Shown: positions 28,071-35,714 of the stretch, in pieces
Numbering within the stretch: position 1 is the stretch's first letter
Layout of the letters: the number at the start of each line of letters is the position of its first letter
Assembly (NCBI GenBank): GCA_002404865.1
Contig: DHKP01000015.1
Span: 33,473-97,472, forward strand
Direction: 5' to 3'
Length of the DNA stretch: 64,000 bases
From: Caryophanales bacterium UBA4691
GTDB lineage: Bacteria; Bacillota_I; Bacilli_A; RFN20; CAG-826
Notes under the pieces: model-generated
What the model was told of the DNA's origin: nothing
What the model saw: only the letters and a program-made list of their open reading frames with translations
The model's database searches: none
Made by a program: the position numbers and the translations under genes

Positions 28071-28823
28071 TCAATCGCGTTCAGGGTCGCTTTTTAAAAA
28101 GGAAATCGCTTGGCTTGATTTGGGATTAAGGAAGAATTCCCTTGGATTTTCGCTTTCTTCGCAGATAAGGCCCGAATCAAAGAACACGACGCGATTAGAG
28201 ACGTCTTTCGCAAATGACATTTCATGCGTCACCACGATCATCGTCATCTCGTTAGCGAGATCTTTCATCACTTTGAGCACCTCTGCTACCATCTGTGGGT
28301 CTAAAGCGCTAGTGGGCTCATCAAATAGAAGGATTTCAGGATCCATCACTAGAGCCCTAGCAATCGCGACGCGCTGCTTTTGCCCACCGCTTAAAGAAGA
28401 AGGGTCTTGCTTTTGATATTCTTCCATCCCTACTTTCTTTAACGCATCCATAGCCCTAGATATCGCTTCTAGTTTTGAGCGATGAAGCACTTTTCTTTGG
28501 GCGTAAACGCAGTTATTCAAGACATTCATGTTCTTAAACAAATTAAAAGATTGGAATACCATCCCGATATGCGTGCGCAATTCGTTTAAATTTACTTTCT
28601 CGTGGAGAATATCATGCCCATGGAAATAAATGCTGCCGCTATCGGATTCTTCTAATAGATTCAAGCATCTTAAGAAAGTGGATTTTCCTCCGCCTGAAGC
28701 ACCAACTAGGGCGATGACATCCCTTTGATAGACATCAAGAGAAATCCCTTTTAGAATCAATTGGCCATCATAAGATTTCGTGAGGTTGCGCACCGATAGC
28801 AAAGGGAATTTATTTGTTTTCAT
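28071..28823 (-). CDS. Basic amino-acid (lysine) ABC transporter ATP-binding protein
   Basis: A 250-residue ATPase of the polar amino-acid (GlnQ/HisP) type. Walker [10 protein letters not shown] 41-49, Q-loop Gln91, signature LSGGQ 144-148, Walker B D168-E169 (ILLFDEP), H-loop His200. It would energise amino-acid import at the inner face of the membrane. Its start overlaps the permease stop by 14 bases, so the two are translated together. The lysine riboswitch ahead of the operon makes lysine the most likely substrate; homology alone would not separate lysine, arginine, glutamine and others. Confidence 0.94.
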   Translation of the reverse strand: MKTNKFPLLSVRNLTKSYDGQLILKGISLDVYQRDVIALVGASGGGKSTFLRCLNLLEESDSGSIYFHGHDILHEKVNLNELRTHIGMVFQSFNLFKNMNVLNNCVYAQRKVLHRSKLEAISRAMDALKKVGMEEYQKQDPSSLSGGQKQRVAIARALVMDPEILLFDEPTSALDPQMVAEVLKVMKDLANEMTMIVVTHEMSFAKDVSNRVVFFDSGLICEESENPREFFLNPKSSQAISFLKSDPERD

Positions 28824-29733
28824 TAGAATACGCCTCCTTTTGGCTCGCGATCACTTCTTCAATAGGAACAAGGTTTTGATTAATCGATGGGGTTATGGAT
28901 TCTTTTTTATCAATCACGATTTCACTTTTATGGAAAGAGAAAATCGCTTTGAAAATCCTTTTCGCCTTATCAATAGAAGAGCGGCGGATCCCAAACCAAT
29001 TGACTTTCTCTTTCATAGAGAGCTTGTTTTCAACGAGCTTAAGCGCCATAGAGGCAATCAAAGTCAATAGTAAGTAAATGACAGCGATAATAACATAGCC
29101 TTCCACCAAGTAATAGTTGCGGTTTGTGGCGACTTTCACGGAACGATATAGCTCCGTTAAGCCAATGACGTTTAAAACGCTAGAATCTTTCACATTGACG
29201 ATGTATTCGTTGCCAATCGTTGGAAGAGAATTCCGCAAGGCTTGAGGCAAAGTAATGCCAAATAGGGTCTGCCTATTGCTTAGCCCCAAAGAACGCGCTG
29301 CCTCATTTTGTCCTTTCGGAACTCCGTTCATCCCGGACTTGATGATTTCGCTCATATAAGCGCCAGTATTGATGGTGATAATGATAAGGCCGCAATACAT
29401 ATAGCCATTGAAGACGTTCCCTAAGCCAAAAGGCGCCGCTGGGATATTCGTCCAGACGCTAGTAAGGGTAAAAAGAATAATCGCTTGAACCATCATTGGG
29501 GTCCCGCGGAAAAAAGTGACGTAACACCAAGCGAAAAATCGCCCAATGCCTTTGATGATTTTGACCCACCAATGGTCGAATTTTTCGCTCTTTAGATTTC
29601 TTAATTGGCCAACGAAAACGCCAATGATAAGGCCGCCAATCGTCCCAACGATAGCAAGAATCAAAGTATTAAGCACGCCATAGCCAAACGTAACCCAATA
29701 ATCGCTTAATAATTTATCGATATGCTCTAGCAT
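28810..29733 (-). CDS. Basic amino-acid (lysine) ABC transporter permease
   Basis: A 307-residue permease of the His/Glu/Gln/Arg/opine family. It begins with an amphipathic stretch and has several membrane helices (first about residues 15-40), a GTPMMVQ loop typical of the family and an EAA motif [20 protein letters not shown]. The C-terminus is extended by about 60 hydrophilic residues beyond the last helix. SD AAGGAG. It lies 11 bases after the binding-protein gene and overlaps the ATPase gene. With a single permease gene, the channel is presumably a homodimer. Confidence 0.93.
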   Translation of the reverse strand: MLEHIDKLLSDYWVTFGYGVLNTLILAIVGTIGGLIIGVFVGQLRNLKSEKFDHWWVKIIKGIGRFFAWCYVTFFRGTPMMVQAIILFTLTSVWTNIPAAPFGLGNVFNGYMYCGLIIITINTGAYMSEIIKSGMNGVPKGQNEAARSLGLSNRQTLFGITLPQALRNSLPTIGNEYIVNVKDSSVLNVIGLTELYRSVKVATNRNYYLVEGYVIIAVIYLLLTLIASMALKLVENKLSMKEKVNWFGIRRSSIDKAKRIFKAIFSFHKSEIVIDKKESITPSINQNLVPIEEVIASQKEAYSNENK

Positions 29734-29744
29734 CGCCTTGCTCC

Positions 29745-30584
29745 TTATTTTGCATTCGCCTTCGCAATAGCTTCATCCATCCACTTTTCCCTCGTGGATT
29801 CGTCTAGCTTAGCTAAAGAGGCATTAATCTTCTCTTTGATGGAATTGGGATCGCCTTTTTTAATCCCTAGGCAAATTTTGGTTTGCTCTTGATATTTCTC
29901 ATCAAGCAAAGAATTATCGAAGGTGATGATTTGAAGGTCAGTCAAAGTAGATGTCGTCGATTTCGCGACGGGCTTTTCGCAAATAACAGCGTCGGCGTTT
30001 CCTCTCTCGACTTGGTAAAAAGCATCGGGATAAGTATCCGTTGCCCCGCAATGAATCGCCTCGTAATCCCTTGCCCAATCGCTAGCGATATCGTCTTCAA
30101 ACGTTCCGGATTGAGTAATGAGCTTCACTCCTTTTGAAGCGCTTTTGAAATCGAAATTCTTTCCTTCTAGGAAACGAGGATCGTCTTTCCGAGTGACAAG
30201 CACTAACGTTGAATCGTAATAAGGATTCGTAAAATCAATCGATTCTAAGCGCTCTGAGGTAGCTGACATACCAGCGCATATTGCGCTGATTTGGCCGCTA
30301 GAAAGCGAAGGAATAAGCGCATCCCACCCCATCGCTTTGACGCTCAATTTCCAGCCATTATCTTCCGCAATGAAGCGAGCGACCCTCACATCGTAGCCAT
30401 AAGCGTATTCGTTTTGCTTTCCTTCAATTAAGACATTATCGCCTGTCTTTGATTGCTCCGTCCAATTGAAGGGCGGATAATTGGCTTCCATACCAATGAC
30501 AAAGCTCGCTTCATCTTGATTGTCACTGCATCCAGATAAGATAGAGAAAGAAGCGAGTAAAAACAGCAAGAAATGTCTTTTCAT
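29745..30584 (-). CDS. Lysine/basic amino-acid ABC transporter substrate-binding lipoprotein
   Basis: A 279-residue solute-binding lipoprotein: lipobox ILSGC, Cys19. The SBP_bac_3 fold is recognisable from FVIGMEANYPPFNW, GYDVRVARFIA, WDALIPSLSSGQISAICAGM and ERLESIDFTNPYY. It would bind lysine or a related basic amino acid outside the membrane for the permease encoded next. First gene of the three-gene operon; its ribosome binding site AAAGGAGG is part of a long hairpin just downstream of a lysine riboswitch, so its translation is probably shut off when lysine is plentiful. Confidence 0.94.
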   Translation of the reverse strand: MKRHFLLFLLASFSILSGCSDNQDEASFVIGMEANYPPFNWTEQSKTGDNVLIEGKQNEYAYGYDVRVARFIAEDNGWKLSVKAMGWDALIPSLSSGQISAICAGMSATSERLESIDFTNPYYDSTLVLVTRKDDPRFLEGKNFDFKSASKGVKLITQSGTFEDDIASDWARDYEAIHCGATDTYPDAFYQVERGNADAVICEKPVAKSTTSTLTDLQIITFDNSLLDEKYQEQTKICLGIKKGDPNSIKEKINASLAKLDESTREKWMDEAIAKANAK

Positions 30585-30592
30585 AATAAAAA

Positions 30593-30652
30593 TCCTCCTT
30601 TAGAAACAAGCGCTGCATGTATCGATGCAGCCGCTTGGTTTCTATTAGAGGA
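30593..30652 (-). promoter_or_regulatory. Shine-Dalgarno-sequestering hairpin (riboswitch expression platform)
   Basis: Read on the minus strand, TCCTC (30652-30648), TAGAAAC, AAGCG and CTGCAT pair in order with ATGCAG, CGCTT, GTTTCTA and GAGGA, around the loop CGATAC. GAGGA belongs to the ribosome binding site AAAGGAGG of the binding-protein gene. There is no T run after the hairpin, so it should act on translation rather than as a terminator. CATCGAT in the hairpin (30627-30621) is complementary to ATCGATG at the 3' edge of the aptamer P1 helix (30672-30666), giving a possible alternative pairing that frees the site. Confidence 0.8.
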
Positions 30653-30669
30653 CCAATCGCTCATACATC

Positions 30670-30830
30670 GATAGTTCCAATGCTAATAAGTAGCAGAGAG
30701 TCTATTGGAATGTTCTTCCATAGCCCAATCCTAGGAGCTGCAAACTCCTAGGTTTCGGCGGCATTGCCTTTCTTCGAGGATTATCGGGTGCCCCCAATCC
30801 AAGATTACTCTTCTTTGCCGCGCCTCTATC
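30670..30830 (-). promoter_or_regulatory. Lysine riboswitch (L box) aptamer
   Basis: The minus strand holds the signature elements of the lysine aptamer in order: GATAGAGGCGCGG, AGAGTAAT, GAAGAAAGGCAATG and GCCGAA, then a CCTAGGAG/CTCCTAGG stem (P4) and a TTCCAAT/ATTGGAA stem (P5). P1 is closed by GATAG (30830-30826) with CTATC (30674-30670). It lies between a promoter and the amino-acid transporter operon and would repress import when lysine is bound. These elements are established for the L box; the match was made by eye. Confidence 0.93.
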
Positions 30831-30855
30831 TGAGTAGCGTTATTTCTACTCCGCA

Positions 30856-30883
30856 ACTATAAAGGCTTTTTTCTTCGTTTCAA
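30856..30883 (-). promoter_or_regulatory. Promoter of the riboswitch-controlled transporter operon
   Basis: Minus strand: -35 TTGAAA (30883-30878), 16-bp spacer, -10 TATAGT (30861-30856). Transcription would start about 15-20 bases before the aptamer. Confidence 0.75.
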
Positions 30884-30991
30884 GAATTAATTGCTAAAAT
30901 CGTCGCTAGAATGAGCGAACTTGCTATGTTAAGCGCTATTTCTTCTAAAATCCCCTTCAATAGCACTCGTAGGGGACTAGCGAATGAAGAA

Positions 30992-32074
30992 TTATTTGAT
31001 GCGAACGGCAAGGCGGAAGCTGATGCGTTTTTCCGCGCTGCAGGTAGCGAACTCGCCCTTATCGTTAACGTATACGATGTCAGTATTCCCTTCGCTTGCG
31101 CTCCGCGTCGCATAAGAAGTCGCCTTCGTCGTTTCAAGTTTCTTCGCCGTCGCAAGCTCATCGGTTTTTTCCGCGATCATTTCCTCTTTGCCCAAGCATT
31201 CCTCACATTCCTCTTTGCTAGGGAGGAAGACTTTGTCGCCATAGCACTTGTCGTGCGGAGTAAGGACATTATTCTCCTTTTCGTTAAGGAAGAACCTTAG
31301 ACTCCCTAAGCCTTTGCCATTGCTTCTACTGAAATCCCAGCCCCAGGGTCCGAATTCCTCTCTCCCGTTGATTTCGTTAATGTAGGAACGCATGACCGAA
31401 TAACGGTAATCGTTATTCGAAACGGTAACATCGCCCTTTTTCCGGACTTCCCTAATATCGTAAACAAAGTAGTAATTATCGAATACGTTCTTGGAAAAAG
31501 CGATTGTCTCGCCGCTTTTGAGGGTTTTCTTGATCCATTTCACTGGTTCGAATTTCAAATAATAGGTTCTGCCGTTTTCCACTTTGCTGCCATCGTGGAG
31601 GCGATAATCGCTATAAGTCCCTCTTTCTCCAGAGACCGTCCTTTTCCGATACCATTCTCCGCCATATTCGATGATATCGCCGTTCTCTTTGTTGCCGAAA
31701 GGGAAATACTGAACGCCGTACTTATCGATGTCGTCACTTGTTTTTTTGTCGATAACCGCGCTTTGGGGATATAAGCCGAAATAATCCTCTTCGAATGCCT
31801 CTTTCTCTCTCCAACGAGCAACGAGAGTGACGTGATCTATGATCTTCCACTTTCCTTCCAAATCGACTTTTTGTCCTTCATAGTACCAGCCCTCAAAGCG
31901 AAGTTTAGAATTCATGTCCACTAAAGAAGGGAGCTCATATTCTTCACCGATGGCGATTTTCTTTGGGAAGGGGCGCAAATTAAGCGTTCCATCGTAAAAA
32001 TTGACGATGGATTCGTTTTTCTTTGCTTCGCAACGAGCGTATAAATCGAGTTTCTCCGTAAGGACTGGTGCATC
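30992..32074 (-). pseudogene. C-terminal part of an interrupted lipoprotein gene: InlB repeat plus DUF6273-like domain (second locus)
   Basis: The frame is open from the point where it meets the 32073-32528 frame and encodes an InlB-type repeat (EEYELPSLVDMNSKLRFEGW, TLVARWREK) then a DUF6273-like module (YFGLYPQS, GGEWYRKR, YYLKFEPVKW, YSVMRSYINE, FRLAVRIK). It aligns along its length with the locus at 26402-27451. Relative to the upstream lipoprotein frame it is in the +1 frame. The junction reads TTT TGA TGC, so either one base was gained or lost, or the ribosome shifts +1 at TTT T before the TGA. Fused, the product would be about 510 residues. Confidence 0.78.
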
Positions 32075-32528
32075 AAAATCGGCGGGCTTTTGTCAATTCT
32101 TTATCGAGAAACCAGCCACTAGCGAAGAAACTTCCAAAGGCAGGTTCTTTAATTTTGCTCCCAAAAGAAATTTCCTTGCTAGTGAGCAAAATATCATCAT
32201 AATAGAAATTGATCGTCGAGTGTTTACATTGCGCTATCCCCGCATCGATCTTCGTCCCATCCTTGAAGACGATGATTAAGTGGCCTCTTTCATCATAATA
32301 TTTGGAAGCGACTTCGCGCTTCTCTTCTTTCTTTTTAGGGGTATTAGGGCCCTCTGGGCAACCGGCTTTGATCCACTCGAAATAAGATAATGTTCCTCCT
32401 TCTATGCGATACGCCGCGAATATTTCATATTTAGTAGGGGAACTAGGTTTAATGATGTTAGAGCACCCAACAGTCAACCCAGATCCAAGTAAGGCAAACA
32501 CCAATAAACTTAAATTACGTTTTCTCAT
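32073..32528 (-). CDS. N-terminal lipoprotein part of a frameshifted gene (second locus)
   Basis: A 151-residue frame with AAGGAG eight bases before ATG 32528, signal peptide ending LTVGC (Cys22). It contains AYRIEGGTLSYFEWI, RGHLIIVFKDGT, INFYYDDIL and the beginning of an InlB repeat (SGWFLDKELTK), then ends at a TGA after ARRF. The repeat continues one base out of frame (FDAPVLTEKLDLYARCE). The first residues parallel the 117-residue frame at 27592-27945, so this is a duplicated gene pair flanking the lysine transporter. Confidence 0.78.
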   Translation of the reverse strand: MRKRNLSLLVFALLGSGLTVGCSNIIKPSSPTKYEIFAAYRIEGGTLSYFEWIKAGCPEGPNTPKKKEEKREVASKYYDERGHLIIVFKDGTKIDAGIAQCKHSTINFYYDDILLTSKEISFGSKIKEPAFGSFFASGWFLDKELTKARRF

Positions 32529-32984
32529 AAAATTTCTCCTTAATTAATTTTTCATAAGTCTGTGCTTGCTCGAGCAAAACAAATCATATTCTTATTAAAT
32601 TATTTTTTAAAGCAAAAAGTTAGTTATTATCTATTGTTTTTACTATTTTGAAAATTTTTATTTATCGTTTAATTAATATATATTTATTATTAAATTTACC
32701 TAAATTATCTTTTTCTTTTTTATGATATTTATCTAGTTAAATATTGAACTTTTTCTCTTCTATAGCATTTCGCTAAAATTATGTTTCGTTTAATAAATGG
32801 ATATTTAATTAAGTTAATTTGAATTTTTGACTCTAACGAAAAAATTTTCTAATTTAGCGAAAAAGAATCCCTTTGACAAAAAAATAATTTTCCTTTTTTG
32901 ATTCTCTTTAGGAAGTTAATAACATAAAGCATCATAATCTCATCAAATGAATGGCTCTAGGACTTCTTAAGCCGATCTAGCGAC
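32529..32984. other. AT-rich intergenic region
   Basis: About 450 bases dominated by A and T, with long T- and A-rich runs and no credible coding frame. It should hold the promoter of the 32073-32528 gene, but the composition makes any single -35/-10 pair unreliable. It borders the GC-richer transposase remnant. Confidence 0.6.
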
Positions 32985-33215
32985 ATGGAAAACGGCACCG
33001 TCACCTGGTTCTTCGGCCCTCATGAGGACGACGATATCGAAGACGAGGGAATGAAGCGGGGGGAGGCAGCGAATGGATTGCTCTTCAGCGGCAAAGAGCT
33101 GAAAAGGACGGCGAGCGACACAATATGGGCGAACGGGTTGAGGAAGTCGTTCGGCTACGACCCGCTTCTATGCAAATGCGGCAGCTGCATGCTCCTCAAC
33201 CCAGGACTATCATAG
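32985..33215 (+). pseudogene. Transposase C-terminal remnant (IS91/Y2-like)
   Basis: Frame open from 32961 to a TAG at 33213-33215. The last residues (LRKSFGYDPLLCKCGSCMLL) resemble the C-terminal Cys-rich end of IS91-type transposases (pattern FGxDPLxCxxCG), and the first part (DMENGTVTWFFGPHEDDD) would correspond to the segment before it. The catalytic domain is absent. The base composition is distinctly GC-richer than both flanks, consistent with foreign origin. Family assignment is from memory of motifs and is tentative. Confidence 0.5.
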
Positions 33216-33233
33216 GAAGCGGGGCTTTGGCTG

Positions 33234-33440
33234 ATGAGATACAACTTCAGGGCAAGGAAAGACGAAAGCACGGGCGAATACGTCATCGATATGAAATGCC
33301 TAGAATGCGGATATGAGGAGGAAATTCCGCTAGACATATTTTCAGGATTGTTCGATCCCGAGATTGGGGAGAACCCGGCATTGACGGCCCGCGATGTGAT
33401 CACGATTTACTTGTTCCGAAGGATGCTTACGACCAAATAA
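33234..33440 (+). CDS. Small zinc-ribbon-like protein, possibly part of the element remnant
   Basis: A 68-residue frame just after the transposase remnant with the same GC-rich composition. It contains a single CxxC knuckle (MKCLECGYEEEIPLDIF) and a basic N-terminus (MRYNFRARKDE). There is no clear ribosome binding site. It may be a short accessory gene of the mobile element or a leftover; I cannot assign a function. Confidence 0.45.
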   Translation: MRYNFRARKDESTGEYVIDMKCLECGYEEEIPLDIFSGLFDPEIGENPALTARDVITIYLFRRMLTTK

Positions 33441-33540
33441 AGGACGATTTCGTCTATAAGGCCGCTAGAAAATAAGATGGCTGCCCAATCGGACCGTTTT
33501 CGCCTGGATTTCGCTTCAAATAGAATTTCCTAGTCAAAGC

Positions 33541-33573
33541 AAAAGGCCGCCACTTTCGTAGCGGTCCCTTTGA
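33541..33573 (-). terminator. Terminator of the 33585-43030 lipoprotein operon
   Basis: Minus strand AAAGG and CCGCTA pair with TGGCGG and CCTTT around CGAAAG, with a two-base bulge, followed by TGCTTT. It begins 11 bases past the stop at 33585. Confidence 0.75.
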
Positions 33574-33584
33574 GGCTCTTTCTA

Positions 33585-35702
33585 TTACTTATATAAGCCA
33601 AGAACAAAACTATAAGTGGTTGTTCCGTCTTCTTTTTCCTCTTTGATTGTAGTTGTGTATAGATAGACGTCATCGGCGTTCTTATAGAAAGTAATGCCGC
33701 TACTATTGCTACCAACATTCTCCCAACTAGAATCCTTATTAATTGCTTCTAATAAAGCGGTTTGTCTTGCTTTTGATGTTTCTTCTAATGGGACATTTTC
33801 ATAAAATAGAATTCTTTGAGAACTCCCATCATAGAAACTCATCGCGGTTAATTCTTTGCCTTCTTCCCCAATCCATTCGCTTAAGCCAGGTATGGTTAAT
33901 TCATCGACGGCTAGCCGTTTCTTTGCCGCTAATAAGAGGTCATTCGCGGTATATTGCCCCTTTGAATAAGCGTTATAGCTAATCACAAGGTAAAGATAAG
34001 AGGTTGACGTGTCGTAGCGGAGGGCAAGATTATAATAATTATCGCGAGTATGATAATAGTAATAACCTTCTTTCTCCCCTTCGCTAACGAATCCTTCTTC
34101 CGTCAAAGCGTTTTGGTAAGAAAGGAAATCGCTCTCGCTCACCCCTTCCCCCATTAACGTATACATATATGGATAGGAACTATTCTTCCCACCCGTTACC
34201 GAAGTCCCAGGAAGAGAAGGGATTGATGCTAGGCTTCCACCGCCGACATTTTGCTTGCTTAGCCATTCGGAAAGAGTCTCATAGACGCTTTTTGCGCGGA
34301 TGATCACGACTTGGCACAAATCAGAGAATAGACCTTTGACTTTGCTAGAATCGTAATAGGTGAAATGGATATGGTGTTCGCCAGTCGAGGAGATGAAAGT
34401 AAACGAAGTGGAATAGGTCCCTTCCGACTTCGAATAGGTATAGCCTTGGCTATATAGTTCTTTCATCACTGCGTCGAAATTCGCTTTCGAGGCACCGCTA
34501 ACGAAGAACCCAGGCCCATAATTATTGCCACTCGAATAGCCGTTCAACAAAGAAAACGCTTTTCCGATTTTGCCCCATTCTGGGAAGGAAGAAGGATATT
34601 CTTTGCCAGTGAGCTTTTGGTAATAATTCGCAAGCTCTTTCCTATTAAGAGAGGTCGTGTATTTGGGGTAGAAGGTTGCCTCTACCATCCCTTTTTTCAC
34701 CCCTAAATCCGTTAAGGATGGGTTCATAAGGAGCTCGTCATCGCTCACGACGTTCACCGTGACCATGCTTGAAAGGAACATGTCCACGTAAGTAAGGCTC
34801 GAACTTGAAGCGAGCGAAAAACCGTTATTCGACAGATAATCGCCAAAAGTTTTATCTGGCTCTTCATCATTGTCTTTTGGCATATAGTAAACAGCTTTGG
34901 CTTGCGTTTTCCCTTGCCCTAGAAGCGATGCTTCTTTTTGGCTAACGATGAATTTCTTGCTTTTGTCTTCCCCTAATTCATTTTTCGCCAAACTAAATTG
35001 TGACGGATCCAAATACAAAGAGGCGTCTAATGCAGGCGACATTGTTCCAAGGAAATTCGCGGGGAATTCGCCCGCTTCATCGTTGAAAGAAATGGCATAG
35101 GTCAATTCGTCATTCTCATAGAGGAAACTCACGAAATAGCGCCCTAATTTATCCAAAAACTTGTTGTCGGATGCTTCTTGAAAGCCCGCTTTTACGAGTG
35201 TGTCTTTATACGTTTTGAATTGCTCATCCTTTACTCCCACCGCCTTAAAAGAATAATCATCCTTCAAATTCTCGTATGGCGTATTTTCTAATAGAGGAAG
35301 AGAGGAATAACCAAGCGTCTGATATACCCCAAGGGTAAGATCGATCTTCTTTTTCGTAGCGGCATCGATATAGGTTTCTTCATACCCAGCATAAACCGTG
35401 AAAGAACTACTGATAGTCTCATTAAAAGTGTAGATATTCTCGTTATTTTCACCATCATCTAACGTTTTAGCGGCGTCTAGGCTCTTGTACCAATTCTTAA
35501 AAACATGGTAAGGGTAATTTTCCGTAAGCGCCTTAACTTCATCAGTTTGGGTGATTTTGTTGTCGCTCCCCGCAACGAGGGTGAGAGGTTTGCTCTCTTC
35601 CCTCCTTGCATCGAAAGTGACTTTCAAAGAAGCGTCGTTCCCGCAAGAAACGAGCCCACCGGTTAATAAGGCGCTAAAGAGAAACAATATGATTTTTTTC
35701 AT
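33585..35702 (-). CDS. Lipoprotein with InlB-type repeat and about five copies of a novel 'GF' module
   Basis: A 705-residue lipoprotein (lipobox LVSC, Cys20; SD GAGGAGAG), last in the operon, 12 bases after the leucine-rich-repeat gene. An InlB-like segment lies at about 27-110 (LKVTFDARR, FKNWYKSLDAAKTL, FTVYAGYE). The rest consists of about five units of 110-130 residues, each with LP or IP at its head and a helix of the form YxxxLxxxGF: FKTYKDTLVKAGF, FGDYLSNNGF, FDAVMKELYSQGY, FLSYQNALTEEGF, RQTALLEAINKDSSW. The same unit occurs once at the C-terminus of the proteins at 14230, 46030, 47599 and 56005. No known function; surface-exposed. Confidence 0.88.
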   Translation of the reverse strand: MKKIILFLFSALLTGGLVSCGNDASLKVTFDARREESKPLTLVAGSDNKITQTDEVKALTENYPYHVFKNWYKSLDAAKTLDDGENNENIYTFNETISSSFTVYAGYEETYIDAATKKKIDLTLGVYQTLGYSSLPLLENTPYENLKDDYSFKAVGVKDEQFKTYKDTLVKAGFQEASDNKFLDKLGRYFVSFLYENDELTYAISFNDEAGEFPANFLGTMSPALDASLYLDPSQFSLAKNELGEDKSKKFIVSQKEASLLGQGKTQAKAVYYMPKDNDEEPDKTFGDYLSNNGFSLASSSSLTYVDMFLSSMVTVNVVSDDELLMNPSLTDLGVKKGMVEATFYPKYTTSLNRKELANYYQKLTGKEYPSSFPEWGKIGKAFSLLNGYSSGNNYGPGFFVSGASKANFDAVMKELYSQGYTYSKSEGTYSTSFTFISSTGEHHIHFTYYDSSKVKGLFSDLCQVVIIRAKSVYETLSEWLSKQNVGGGSLASIPSLPGTSVTGGKNSSYPYMYTLMGEGVSESDFLSYQNALTEEGFVSEGEKEGYYYYHTRDNYYNLALRYDTSTSYLYLVISYNAYSKGQYTANDLLLAAKKRLAVDELTIPGLSEWIGEEGKELTAMSFYDGSSQRILFYENVPLEETSKARQTALLEAINKDSSWENVGSNSSGITFYKNADDVYLYTTTIKEEKEDGTTTYSFVLGLYK

Positions 35703-35714
35703 AGGTTACTCTCC

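Noticed and set aside
30739..30761. CCTAGGAG/CTCCTAGG stem as a terminator
   Set aside because: It lies inside the lysine aptamer, is not followed by a T run and fits the P4 helix.
30911..31300. Plus-strand frame of 129 codons
   Set aside because: It runs antisense to the DUF6273-like gene end and the riboswitch promoter region and has no protein-like features.
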